A stretch of DNA of 64,000 bases, taken from the NCBI RefSeq assembly GCF_002813375.1, contig NZ_PHUJ01000003.1, positions 1,488,001 to 1,552,000 on the forward strand. Direction: 5' to 3'. A program made the translations under genes and the position numbers. The DNA is from Pseudonocardia alni (GTDB lineage Bacteria; Actinomycetota; Actinomycetes; Mycobacteriales; Pseudonocardiaceae). Below are positions 16,827 through 24,876 of the stretch, one piece after another. Within the stretch, counting starts at the first letter, position 1. Each line of letters starts with the position of its first letter. The notes below the pieces were generated by a model. The model was not told where the DNA came from, searched no databases, and worked only from the letters and a program-made list of their open reading frames with translations.

Positions 16827-16868
16827 ACGAGGGCCCCGGACCGCACGACGCGGTACCGGGGCCCTCGT
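16827..16868. terminator. Bidirectional terminator hairpin
   Basis: The arms ACGAGGGCCCCGG-ACCGC and GCGGT-A-CCGGGGCCCTCGT can pair over about 18 bp with one bulge. The hairpin sits between the convergent SsgA-like and DUF5709 genes. Confidence 0.82.
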
Positions 16869-16884
16869 GTGTGCCGGGTGACGC

Positions 16885-17424
16885 TCAGCTGTTCTGCTCG
16901 GCCCACTCGGGGTCGGTCGAGGCGTCCCACTCGGCGTCGGCCGCCGCCTCGTCGGCGTGGTCGGCGTCGCGGGCGAGCTGGTCGCTGACCTCCGGGTCCC
17001 CGACCGGTGACTCGTCGACCACCGGCACGATGCCTTCGTCGACATCGTGCACGGCGGCCTCCTCGGCACTGGCCGCGCCGCCGTCGACGCCCACGTCGGT
17101 CCCGGCGCCGTCGACAGCCGGGTCGCCCGTCGCGGAGTCGGCGGCGGCGGTCAGCCGGCCGGAGCGGCCCGGGTCTCCCTCGGGCAGCTCCTCGGGCAGC
17201 TCCCGGGCCAGTCGTGCCTCGTGCGACTCGCCCTCCTCCTGACCCGCCGCGGTCACTGCGTTGTCCTCGACGCCGTAGGGGCGGTCCGGCGGGACGTAGC
17301 CGGAGTCCAGCGGGTCGGTGTCCGACGGACCGGTCAGCGCCTCGTCGGTGTCCAGCTGCATCGCCGACGCCATGTCCGGCGCCTCCGGCTGGAACTCGTT
17401 CTCGTCACCTGAAGCGGATGCCAT
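16885..17424 (-). CDS. DUF5709 domain protein, acidic
   Basis: This 179-aa protein is rich in Asp, Glu and Ala and has no hydrophobic segments, so it is probably cytoplasmic and largely disordered. The block LDTDEALTGPSDTDPLDSGY, then VPPDRPYGVEDNAVTAAGQEEGES and RLARELPE, matches the actinobacterial DUF5709 family. Its function is unknown. It is monocistronic, converging on the SsgA-like gene and divergent from a TetR gene. Confidence 0.82.
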   Translation of the reverse strand: MASASGDENEFQPEAPDMASAMQLDTDEALTGPSDTDPLDSGYVPPDRPYGVEDNAVTAAGQEEGESHEARLARELPEELPEGDPGRSGRLTAAADSATGDPAVDGAGTDVGVDGGAASAEEAAVHDVDEGIVPVVDESPVGDPEVSDQLARDADHADEAAADAEWDASTDPEWAEQNS

Positions 17425-17596
17425 CGGTCGCGGGTCTCCTCGGTCTGGCCATGTGTCGGGCGGTGTTCGGTATCGACCGTGCGTACCCCGCGTCGCGCCG
17501 CGCCATGCGCCGGCGCCCGGACGCTACGGTCGCCGACACCGGACCCGCCGTGGCCGGTTCCCGCGCCGCACCCGTCGTACGAAGGAGCACTCCCCC

Positions 17597-18181
17597 GTGA
17601 CCGCCGCCCCGTCCGCCCGTTCCGGTGACGGCACCCGCCGCGCCCTGCTCGCCGCAGCCGCGGACCTGTTCACCGAGCACGGCTACGACCGCACCTCGGT
17701 CCGCGCGATCGCCGACCGGGCCGGGGTGAACCAGGCGCTGCTCTTCCGCTACTTCGGCAGCAAGGACGCCCTGTTCGCCCGGGTCGCCGCCGAGCGTGCC
17801 CTCGCCGTGCTGCACGACGGCCCGCCGGAGGAGCTCCTGACCCGCCTGCTGCGGTCGATCCTCGACGGCGGCGACGGGCCCGAGCGCGACCTGTTCGGGC
17901 CGGTCGTGCGCTCGGCCGGGACGTCGGAGGCGGCCGCGGCCGTGCGGGTGGAGCTGGCCGGGGCGTTCACCGAGGCGTTCGCCGAGCAGGCCGCCGGCGC
18001 CGCCGACCGGGCCGACGCCGAACTGCGCGCGGAGCTGGTCCTGACCTGGCTGCTCGGGCTGAGCCTGGTCCAGCCGCTGCTGCCCGGGGGCGCGGTCGGG
18101 CGGGCCGACCCGGACACGGTGCTGGACCACGTCACGCGCGCCGCCCGCACCCTCCTGGAGGCGCCCGGACTCAGCCGGTGA
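17597..18181 (+). CDS. TetR-family transcriptional regulator
   Basis: A 194-aa regulator with the N-terminal helix-turn-helix AADLFTEHGYDRTSVRAIAD, then RAGVNQALLFRYFGSKDALF. The ligand-binding C-terminal part resembles the TetR_C groups of actinobacteria. The GTG start follows GAAGGAG. Its 3' end overlaps the convergent SDR gene by 11 bp. The ligand and targets are unknown; the neighbouring SDR gene is a candidate target. Confidence 0.86.
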   Translation: MTAAPSARSGDGTRRALLAAAADLFTEHGYDRTSVRAIADRAGVNQALLFRYFGSKDALFARVAAERALAVLHDGPPEELLTRLLRSILDGGDGPERDLFGPVVRSAGTSEAAAAVRVELAGAFTEAFAEQAAGAADRADAELRAELVLTWLLGLSLVQPLLPGGAVGRADPDTVLDHVTRAARTLLEAPGLSR

Positions 18182-19154
18182 GCCGGTCCACCTCGGTGCG
18201 GAACCGCTCGCGCTGGGCCGGGGTCTCCCGGGTCCGCGACAGGTAGTGCGCCGGGCGCGGGGTGCGGTCGTGCCAGAACCGGCCGGTCCCGACCGCCGAC
18301 GACGGCGCGGCCGCGAGCCACACCGCGGTGTCCGCGCCCTGGGCCGGGGTGCGCAGCACGGGGCCGACGACCTTGTCGAACAGCGGCAGCGACCCGGTGA
18401 CGCCCGGGGTGCGGGCCCACCCGGGGTGCAGTGCGTGCACGGTGACGTGCCGGGGGGCCAGCTCGTCGGCGAGCAGCCCGGTCAGGACGACCTGCATCCG
18501 CTTGGTGCGGGCGTAGGCCGCGGTGCCGCCGTAGTCACCGGTGCGGAACTGCAGGTCGTCGTCGCGCAGGGGCTGGGCGTACATGCCGCCCGAGGACATG
18601 ATGATCACCCGGGAGTCGGCTCCGGACCGCTCGGCGCCGGCCGCGAGGGTGTCGGTGAGCAGCCGGGTCAGCAGCAGCGGTCCGAGGACGTGCACGGCCA
18701 GGGTCAGCTCGTTTCCCTCGGAGGTCTCGCTGCGCTCGGGCGGGAGCAGCCCGGCGTTGTGCACCAGCACGTCCAGCGCGTCGACCTCGGTGGCGAACCG
18801 GGTCGCGAACGCACGCACGTCCGCGAGCTCGCCCAGGTCGCAGACCTGCACCGGGAGCCGGTCGCGGGACAGACCGGGTACCGCGGCCAGGATCCGGTCC
18901 TGCGCGGCGGCACCCTTGTCCCGGGAGCGGACGAGCAGGTGCACCGTCGCACCGAGGCGGACGAGCCCGGTCGCGATCGCCTCCCCCAGCCCGCCGCCCG
19001 CGCCGGTGACGAGCGCGGTGCGCCCGGTCAGGGCGCCGCGCGGCGGGTCGGCGCGGTCACCGCTCCAGCCCGGGCGCCGCAGCAGGTACCCGATCCGTGA
19101 GTAGCCGGGGACCAGGGTGCGGTCGAGGACGGTATCCAGAGCGCTGCCGAGCAC
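18171..19154 (-). CDS. SDR-family oxidoreductase, DHRS12-like
   Basis: A 327-aa short-chain dehydrogenase. An N-terminal segment (ALDTVLDRTLVPGYSRIGY) precedes the Rossmann domain, as in DHRS12-like proteins. The cofactor motif is TGAGGGLG, NAG is in VLVHNAGLL, and the active-site Ser and YxxxK occur in IIMSSGGMY and YARTKRMQ. The lysine four after the tyrosine fits the catalytic pair. GTG 19154 is chosen because similarity begins right there. The substrate is unknown. It lies just downstream of the repeat protein gene on the same strand. Confidence 0.86.
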   Translation of the reverse strand: MLGSALDTVLDRTLVPGYSRIGYLLRRPGWSGDRADPPRGALTGRTALVTGAGGGLGEAIATGLVRLGATVHLLVRSRDKGAAAQDRILAAVPGLSRDRLPVQVCDLGELADVRAFATRFATEVDALDVLVHNAGLLPPERSETSEGNELTLAVHVLGPLLLTRLLTDTLAAGAERSGADSRVIIMSSGGMYAQPLRDDDLQFRTGDYGGTAAYARTKRMQVVLTGLLADELAPRHVTVHALHPGWARTPGVTGSLPLFDKVVGPVLRTPAQGADTAVWLAAAPSSAVGTGRFWHDRTPRPAHYLSRTRETPAQRERFRTEVDRLTG

Positions 19155-19194
19155 GGACCGATCCGACCACAGCGCCGCGCCGCCCGCGCGTCGA

Positions 19195-20931
19195 TCAGCC
19201 CTGCAGACCCGGACCGGAGACGTAGGGGGTGCCGGGGACGTTCGCCGTCGGGAGCTTCGGGACGGCGTCGGTGACCGGGTCGGCGGTGGAGATCCGCTCC
19301 ATCGCACCGCAGCTGGACAGCGAGTACGACAGCGGGTTCACCGGCGGGGCGGTCGCCTTGTCGAAGCCGTGCTCGACCTTGCGGATCGACATGGTGCCGC
19401 CGGTGAGCTTGTACATGTTCCCCGACGGGTTGGGCGCCTCCAGGGTGCCGTTGCCGTTCTCGTCGACCTCCCACTCGCCGACGGTCTGGCCGCCGGGCAG
19501 CGGGTTGGTGCCGTCGAGGATGCAGGGGTTGTTGTTGGTGGCGCTGGAGGTCGCGCCGTAGAAGAACGACACGTAGCGGGCGTCCGGGTCCATGCCGGTC
19601 GCGGTGCCGGAGACGGTGTCGGAGTCGACGGTGGCGGTCCCGGCCACGCCGTCGGTGTTCTTCGACGCCAGGTCGACCTGCGTGGGCCCGGTGCTCGGTC
19701 CGCCGACGACCCCGGCCACGTCCGGCAGGCCGCCGAGACCCGAGTAGTCGGGCAGGCCCGCCGTGCGCGCGACGCCGGACAGGTCCGGCAGTGGGCCGTC
19801 CCTGCCGGTCAGCGGGGTGGTGTCGGGCAGGCCCGCGATCTCGTTGAGGCCTTCCAGCGGTCCGCCCGCGGTGAGGCCGGGGACGTCAGGGAGCTCGTCG
19901 GTGCTGCCGTCGGTGACGCCGGGGACCGACGGCAGGTCCGGCACGACGTCGCCGAGGCCGGTGAGGGTGTCGGTCGGGCCGGCCAGCGGGCTGTTGCCGG
20001 TGTCGGTGCCGACGACGGTGCCCGCGGCGCCCACCGCGGTGTCGACCAGCGAGCCGGCCTGCCCGGCGCCGGGCACCGAGGTACCGGCGTCGGACAGGGT
20101 CTGCGCCGGGTCGGGCAGCGACGTCAGGGGCTTCGTGGGGGTGTTCAGGTCGACGCCCTTGCCGAGGCCGTCCGTGAGGTCGCCGAGGCCGGGGACCGCG
20201 TCGAGCGGGCCGGTGGAGGGGCTGCCGGAGTCCGTCGTGCCTGCGGCCGGGGCTGCGGAGTCCGAGCCGCCCGAGTCCTTACCGGCCGAGTCCTTACCGG
20301 CCGAGTCCTTGCCGGCCGAGTCCTTGCCGGCCGAGTCCTTGCCGGCCGAGTCCTTGCCGGCCGAGTCCTTGCCGGCCGAGTCCTTGCCGGCCGAGTCCTT
20401 GCCGGCCGAGTCCTTGCCGGCCGAGTCCTTGCCGGCCGAGTCCTTGCCGGCCGAGTCCTTGCCGGCCGAGTCGTCGCCACCGGACTCCTTGCCGGACGTC
20501 TCGCTCGTCGTCCCCGACCCCTGGTCCGACGAGTCCCCGCCCGAGGAGCCCGACCCCGGGCCGCCCGCACCCAGCACCGAGCCGACGACGTCCGCCCCGG
20601 TCACGAGGTCACCCAGCCCGCCGGAGGACCCCGACGAGGACTCGGATCCCGAGGAGCCGCCGGAACAGGAGCCGCCCACCGGGGTGGACCCGTCCGGGCA
20701 GTCCGCCGAGGTGCCGGAGGAACCGTCGTCGGACCCGGTGCCGGCGAACGCCGTCCCGGTCGTCGCGCCGGTGGTCAGCAGCAGCGCGGCGAGCGTCGCG
20801 GGGGCGGCGATCCGGCGCGCGGTGCCCGCGGAGGGAGCGGCGTGCCTGCGCCGCCCGCGGAGGGGCCGGCCGGCGGCCACCGCCGCGGCGACGCCGGTCG
20901 AACGGTGGCCGGTCCGGGTGTGCTTGCCCAT
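19195..20931 (-). CDS. Secreted or surface protein with SAGKD pentapeptide repeats
   Basis: A 578-aa exported protein of unknown family. It starts with a basic region and then a signal-like segment, ATLAALLLTTGATTGTAFAG (about residues 46-65). A Ser/Gly-rich stretch with two cysteines follows, then 13 perfect DSAGK repeats. A long Leu/Pro/Asp-rich region with PGL/LPD-like motifs comes next, and a C-terminal domain of about 150 residues ends near SYSLSSCGAMERIS. The ribosome-binding site GGAAGGA precedes the ATG. It may be a cell-wall or spore-coat component. An OmpR-family-like direct repeat lies 146 bp upstream. Confidence 0.8.
   Translation of the reverse strand: MGKHTRTGHRSTGVAAAVAAGRPLRGRRRHAAPSAGTARRIAAPATLAALLLTTGATTGTAFAGTGSDDGSSGTSADCPDGSTPVGGSCSGGSSGSESSSGSSGGLGDLVTGADVVGSVLGAGGPGSGSSGGDSSDQGSGTTSETSGKESGGDDSAGKDSAGKDSAGKDSAGKDSAGKDSAGKDSAGKDSAGKDSAGKDSAGKDSAGKDSAGKDSAGKDSGGSDSAAPAAGTTDSGSPSTGPLDAVPGLGDLTDGLGKGVDLNTPTKPLTSLPDPAQTLSDAGTSVPGAGQAGSLVDTAVGAAGTVVGTDTGNSPLAGPTDTLTGLGDVVPDLPSVPGVTDGSTDELPDVPGLTAGGPLEGLNEIAGLPDTTPLTGRDGPLPDLSGVARTAGLPDYSGLGGLPDVAGVVGGPSTGPTQVDLASKNTDGVAGTATVDSDTVSGTATGMDPDARYVSFFYGATSSATNNNPCILDGTNPLPGGQTVGEWEVDENGNGTLEAPNPSGNMYKLTGGTMSIRKVEHGFDKATAPPVNPLSYSLSSCGAMERISTADPVTDAVPKLPTANVPGTPYVSGPGLQG
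20273..20467. repeat. 13 tandem copies of a 15-bp coding repeat
   Basis: The plus-strand unit is GAGTCCTTGCCGGCC, encoding Asp-Ser-Ala-Gly-Lys on the minus strand. The two units at the left end differ by one base (TTACC), and the rest are identical. This identity points to recent expansion or gene conversion. Confidence 0.95.
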
Positions 20932-21335
20932 CTCGAGCGGTCCTTCCGCCTCGCCGCGGGCGAGGGTGCTGGGGAGCGGTGGAGGACGGCGCGGGCACCG
21001 GCGTGGCCGGGGTGCGGGGGCACCCCTGGGGAGCGGCCGGATCGGGCCGGGTCACCCGGCTCGTCCGGTTCGGGACGTTACGAAACGGTGACCCGTCGAG
21101 GTTGCTTTTCTGAGAGCACCTCGGCGACCCGGGCGATCACGGGTCGACTCCGGACGCCCAGTGACAGGGCGGCTGGACCGAACGGCTCAACGATCTACGA
21201 CGAACACCCTCCGTGTTCTCAGGATCGCCGGAGACCCCCTCCGTTCAACGAGCGGGCGACGCCGGAGTGACGGGTCGTCGCAGAACGGCCACCGCTCGTA
21301 CGTCCCGGCGCGTGGCCGCCACCCCGGACGGGGAA
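20932..21335. other. Gap upstream of the secreted repeat protein
   Basis: No gene is supported here. It holds the promoter region of the secreted protein, including the GTCAC-n6-GTAAC site at 21077-21092, and the region downstream of the SRPBCC stop. Confidence 0.6.
21077..21092 (-). promoter_or_regulatory. GTCAC-n6-GTAAC direct repeat, OmpR-family-like box
   Basis: On the minus strand the site reads GTCACCGTTTCGTAAC. The two half-sites repeat at an 11-bp period, the layout bound by GlnR/MtrA/PhoP-type regulators. A similar site precedes the NlpC/P60 gene at 36290-36305. Confidence 0.5.
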
Positions 21336-21827
21336 CTAGCCGAGGCGCTCGCGGACGGCGTCGAGGTTGCGTTCCATCCCGGTCCGCCACTCCCGCAGCC
21401 GGCCCTCGACGATCCGCTCCTCCTTGTCCGGCCACCGCTCGATCGCCTGCGTGAGACCCGACGGCCCGGGACCCATCCGGGCCCACTGGCGCAGCGCGGT
21501 CCCCTCGCCGTCGGGGGTGAGCTCGAAACGCCACACGGCCGTCGCCCCGCTCTCGTCACCGAGCCCGACCGTCCACTCGAACAGCCGCTCCGGCTCCCAT
21601 CCGGTGACGGTGGAGACGGTGCTCCACTCCCCGATCGCGTCGTGGCGGTGGTGGCCGTGCAGCCGGGCCCCGAGGCCCGGCTCGTCACCCTCGCCCCACG
21701 AGGCGCGCTGCATCTCGGTCGACACCCGGGCCAGGAACGCCGGGTCGGTCACCAGCTCCCACACCGCCTCGGGCGGTGCGGCGACCCGGGCGGTGGCCTC
21801 GGTCGTGGGTCCGTCGGCGTAGCGCAT
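21336..21827 (-). CDS. SRPBCC-family (START-like) protein
   Basis: This 163-aa protein fits the polyketide-cyclase/SRPBCC fold: ATARVAAPPEAVWELVTDPAFLA at the N-terminus, a central strand-rich part (TVSTVTGWEPERLFEWTVG, AVWRFELTPDGEGT), and a long C-terminal helix. The fold forms a ligand pocket, and this one has no signature for a particular ligand. It lies 30 bp downstream of cobF on the same strand and is probably cotranscribed. Confidence 0.85.
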   Translation of the reverse strand: MRYADGPTTEATARVAAPPEAVWELVTDPAFLARVSTEMQRASWGEGDEPGLGARLHGHHRHDAIGEWSTVSTVTGWEPERLFEWTVGLGDESGATAVWRFELTPDGEGTALRQWARMGPGPSGLTQAIERWPDKEERIVEGRLREWRTGMERNLDAVRERLG

Positions 21828-21857
21828 GCGACCTCCTCGTCGTCGGCCCGCGGCCGG

Positions 21858-22664
21858 TCAGCGCTCGTCGGCACCCCGGCGCAGCAGGTAGGTGTCCATG
21901 ATCCACCCCTTGTTCTCCCGGGCCTCGGCCCGGACCTTCAGGATCTCGTCGGTCACCTCGACGAGCGGCCCGGCGACGAGCAGCTCCTCGGGCGTACCCA
22001 GGTAGGCGCCCCAGAATATGTGCAGCTCACGGCGCTGCTCGTCGGGCAGCGTGGCGAAGGCGGTGCGGCCGTCGAGCATCACGACGACGTCGTCGACGTC
22101 GGTGGGCATCCCCTCGGCGATCCGGCGCCCGGTGGTGATCAGGACGGGGCGCCCGACCCGGTTGAGGATCAGCCGGTGGGCGGCGGCGAGGGCGGCGACG
22201 CTGGAGATCCCGGCGACCGACTCGACCGACCACCGCTCCCCCGCGCCGTCGAGGACCCGGTCGAGCAGGCGCAGCGTCCCGTCGTAGAGGGAGGGGTCGC
22301 CCCAGACCAGGAAGGCGCCGGTCTGCCCGTCGGCCAGCTCGGCGTCGAGCATCTCGCGGTAGAGCCGGGCACGGCGGTCCTGCCAGTCGACGACGACGTC
22401 GCGGTAGCGCTCGTCGTCGCGCTCGACCTCGGTGCCGCGGTCCCGGCCCACCTCGGGCGCGGTGACCAGCCGGTACCCGCCGTCCGGGCGGTGCCGCCGC
22501 AGGAGCTCGGTGCGCAGGGCCAGCAGGTCGTCCTGCGACCCCCCGCCGTCGAGCCCCTTGTCGATGACGAACACGACGTCGGCCCGTCGCAGGGCGCGGA
22601 CCGCCTGGAGGGTGAGGTGGTCGGGGTCACCGGCCCCGATCCCGATCACGAGAACCGTGCGCAC
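21858..22664 (-). CDS. cobF: Precorrin-6A synthase (deacetylating)
   Basis: A 268-aa tetrapyrrole methylase of the aerobic B12 pathway. CobF methylates C-1 and removes the acetyl group to give precorrin-6A. The SAM-fold signature VLVIGIGAGDPDHLTLQAVR opens the protein. The CobF-type features VFVIDKG, FLVWGDPSLYDGTLRLLDR, SVAGISSV and the C-terminal HIFWGAYLGTPEE, GWIMDTYLLRR follow. I start it at GTG 22664, just before the conserved fold; a GTG at 22721 would add 19 residues. It is separated from the main cob operon and leads the SRPBCC gene. Confidence 0.94.
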   Translation of the reverse strand: MRTVLVIGIGAGDPDHLTLQAVRALRRADVVFVIDKGLDGGGSQDDLLALRTELLRRHRPDGGYRLVTAPEVGRDRGTEVERDDERYRDVVVDWQDRRARLYREMLDAELADGQTGAFLVWGDPSLYDGTLRLLDRVLDGAGERWSVESVAGISSVAALAAAHRLILNRVGRPVLITTGRRIAEGMPTDVDDVVVMLDGRTAFATLPDEQRRELHIFWGAYLGTPEELLVAGPLVEVTDEILKVRAEARENKGWIMDTYLLRRGADER

Positions 22665-22875
22665 CGGAGTGACCGTAACGGACCCCGGGCGCTGCCCGGC
22701 ACTCCCCCGATCGGCAGGCACCCCCCGCCCGGTGTCGCCCGATGCGCGCAGCGTCCGACCCCGTCACGCGACGTCGTCACTCGGTAGTGTCATGGTGACC
22801 GGCGAGCCACGACCGGGTCACCGGCCGACCGCCGAGGACCGACCCCGCAGCGCCACCCCGGGAGGCCACGTCACC

Positions 22876-24066
22876 GTGCCCACCAGCGATCACAGCAGCA
22901 GGACCCTGACGATCGGACACCTCGTCGAGTCGCTCGACGACCGCGGCGTCGCCGCCGCGCTCGGTGACCTCGCCGCCGCGGCCCCGGACGCCGGGTTCCG
23001 GGTGGTGGTCGTCGCGCTGGCCCCCTCCGGACACTCCGACGTCGCCGAGCGCATGGCCCGCGCCGGGGCACCACCGGTCGAGCTGAACGTCGCGCCGTGG
23101 GACCCGCGTGCCGTGCTGAAGGTCCTCGCCGCGTTCCGGGAGCACGGTGTCGACCTGGTGCACACCCACGGCGCCCGGCCCGACGTCGTCGGCTCCGCCG
23201 CCGCGGCCCGGCTGCGGGTGCCCGCGGTGTCCACGCTGCACCACATCCACGAGCACCCCGCCGACCGCGGCGACCAGCTCCGGCGGACCGCGAAGACGTT
23301 GGCGCGCAAACGGTTCATGAATCGCACGATCGCGACGTCAGCCCTGCAGCGCGACTGGTACCGCCGCGCCGCCGGGTCCACCGAGGGCCTGTCGGTGATC
23401 CCGGACGGCGCCGCCGACCCGGGCGAGGGCACGCCCGAGGAGCGGGAGCGGCTGCGGCGCGGGCTCGGCGTGGACGACCACGAGGTCGTCGCCGTCTCGG
23501 TCGCGCCGATGCGCCGCGGCCAGGGGCAGGACATGCTGCTCGACGCCGTCGCCGGGATCGGACCGGACGAGCCGCTCACCGTGGTGCTCGGCGGCGACGG
23601 GCCGCTGCGGCCGTGGCTGGAGTCGCGCGTCGCCGCCGACGAGGCGCTGTCCGGCCGGGTGACGTTCCGCCGCAGCACCGACCCGGTCGCGCTGCTCCGC
23701 GCCGCCGACGTGCAGCTGCACACGACCCGGCACGACACGATGCCCCGCATGCTGCTGCTCGGCCACGGCACCGGGACCCCGGCGGTCGCGACGCGGGTCG
23801 GCGGGATCCCGGAGATCGTGACCCGCGAGACCGGCCTGCTGGCCCCGGTCGACGCCACCCGGATCGCCGACGAGCTGGTGCGGCTGACCCGCGACGCCGA
23901 CCTGCGCGCCCGGCTCGGGGCCGGGGCCCGGCGGCGGTTCCTCGACCGGTTCGCGGCGGCACCGTGGGCGGTCCGGCTCGGTGACGTCTACCGCAGCGCG
24001 GCCGGGGTGGCGGGCGCGCCCGCTCCCGCCGAGCTGGACACGCCGGAGCCGGTGGGCCGGGGCTGA
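22876..24066 (+). CDS. GT4-family glycosyltransferase
   Basis: A 396-aa GT-B fold glycosyltransferase. The N-terminal half has HLVESLDDRGV and LVHTHGARPDVVGSAAAARL. The C-terminal Rossmann half has VVAVSVAPMRRGQG, VVLGGDGPLRPWLES and GTPAVATRVGGIPEIVTRETG, typical of GT4 enzymes that transfer sugars from NDP-sugars. The acceptor is unknown. GTG 22876 follows GGGAGG by 10 nt. It is divergent from cobF and converges on the FAH gene, sharing a stop-codon-spanning hairpin. Confidence 0.87.
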   Translation: MPTSDHSSRTLTIGHLVESLDDRGVAAALGDLAAAAPDAGFRVVVVALAPSGHSDVAERMARAGAPPVELNVAPWDPRAVLKVLAAFREHGVDLVHTHGARPDVVGSAAAARLRVPAVSTLHHIHEHPADRGDQLRRTAKTLARKRFMNRTIATSALQRDWYRRAAGSTEGLSVIPDGAADPGEGTPEERERLRRGLGVDDHEVVAVSVAPMRRGQGQDMLLDAVAGIGPDEPLTVVLGGDGPLRPWLESRVAADEALSGRVTFRRSTDPVALLRAADVQLHTTRHDTMPRMLLLGHGTGTPAVATRVGGIPEIVTRETGLLAPVDATRIADELVRLTRDADLRARLGAGARRRFLDRFAAAPWAVRLGDVYRSAAGVAGAPAPAELDTPEPVGRG

Positions 24067-24105
24067 GCCGGGCCGGCTGCGGCGGTCCGCGCCGGGCCGG
24101 CTCAG
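24063..24105. terminator. Hairpin containing the stop codons of two convergent genes
   Basis: Arms 24063-24077 and 24091-24105 match at 14 of 15 positions around a 13-nt loop. The stem includes TGA of the glycosyltransferase and TGA of the FAH gene, so it can terminate both. Confidence 0.72.
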
Positions 24106-24872
24106 TGCACGACGGGCGTGGGCCGCTCGGCGACCGGGTTCTCCAGTGTCCCGACGCCGTCGATCTCGACGGTGACCCGGTCCCCCGCGGTCATCGGCCC
24201 GACCCCGCCGGGGCTGCCGGTGAGCACGACGTCACCGGGCTGCAGCGTGATCCAACGGGTCACGTGGGCGAGGATCCGCGCGACGTCGAAGATCATCGCC
24301 CCGGTGTCGGACTCCTGGACGGTGCGGCCGTTCAGCGTGGTCCGCAGCCCCCACGGCCCCGCGCCCGGCTCGGTCTCGATCCACGGCCCGAGCGGGCAGA
24401 AGGTGTCCGCGCTCTTCGCCCGCGCCCACTGCCCATCGGCGCGGTAGTCGTGCGCGGTGACGTCGTTGGCGCAGGTCAGGCCGAGCACGTGCGACCAGGC
24501 GGTGCGTTCGTCCAGGTCACGGGCCCGGCGGCCGATCACCACCGCGAGCTCGCCCTCGTACTCCAGCCGTTCCACCCCGGCCGGGCGCAGCACCGGCTCC
24601 CCCGGTCCGACGACGGCGTTGGGCGCCTTGAGGAACAGCGCGGGCCGCTCCGGGCGGGGACGCCCCTTCTCGGCGAGCTGGCAGGGGTAGTTGCTCCCGA
24701 CGCACACGATGGTGCGGGGGTCGCAGGGGGCGAGCAGGACGACCTCGGCGAGCCGCCCGGCGACCGCCCCCGGCCCGGACGGGCCCAGCTCGCGGACGAC
24801 GTCGCCGTCGCCGCCGGTCTCGACCCGCCCCGTGCGGGGGCCCTGGCCGGAGTCGTAGCGGACCAGTCGCAT
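24102..24872 (-). CDS. Fumarylacetoacetate hydrolase (FAH) family protein
   Basis: A 256-aa FAH-superfamily protein. It has IVCVGSNYPCQ, PALFLKAPNAVVGPGEPV, LEYEGELAVVIGRRARDLDE (metal-binding Glu-x-Glu), GLTCANDVTAHDY and VVLTGSPGGVGPMTAGD. The family includes hydrolases of C-C bonds in 2-oxoacids, oxaloacetate decarboxylases and related enzymes. It follows the FAD/Fe-S dehydrogenase gene by 4 bp on the same strand, so a role on a 2-oxoacid made by that enzyme is a reasonable inference. Confidence 0.91.
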   Translation of the reverse strand: MRLVRYDSGQGPRTGRVETGGDGDVVRELGPSGPGAVAGRLAEVVLLAPCDPRTIVCVGSNYPCQLAEKGRPRPERPALFLKAPNAVVGPGEPVLRPAGVERLEYEGELAVVIGRRARDLDERTAWSHVLGLTCANDVTAHDYRADGQWARAKSADTFCPLGPWIETEPGAGPWGLRTTLNGRTVQESDTGAMIFDVARILAHVTRWITLQPGDVVLTGSPGGVGPMTAGDRVTVEIDGVGTLENPVAERPTPVVH

Positions 24873-24876
24873 CCGC

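Noticed and set aside
20273-20467. Regular tandem repeats resembling a CRISPR array
   Set aside because: The 15-bp units are contiguous with no spacers and are in frame in a protein gene; no cas gene is present.
19763-21091. Plus-strand frame with repeated ESLPA units
   Set aside because: It is the mirror of the SAGKD repeats on the minus strand, where the signal peptide and ribosome-binding site are.
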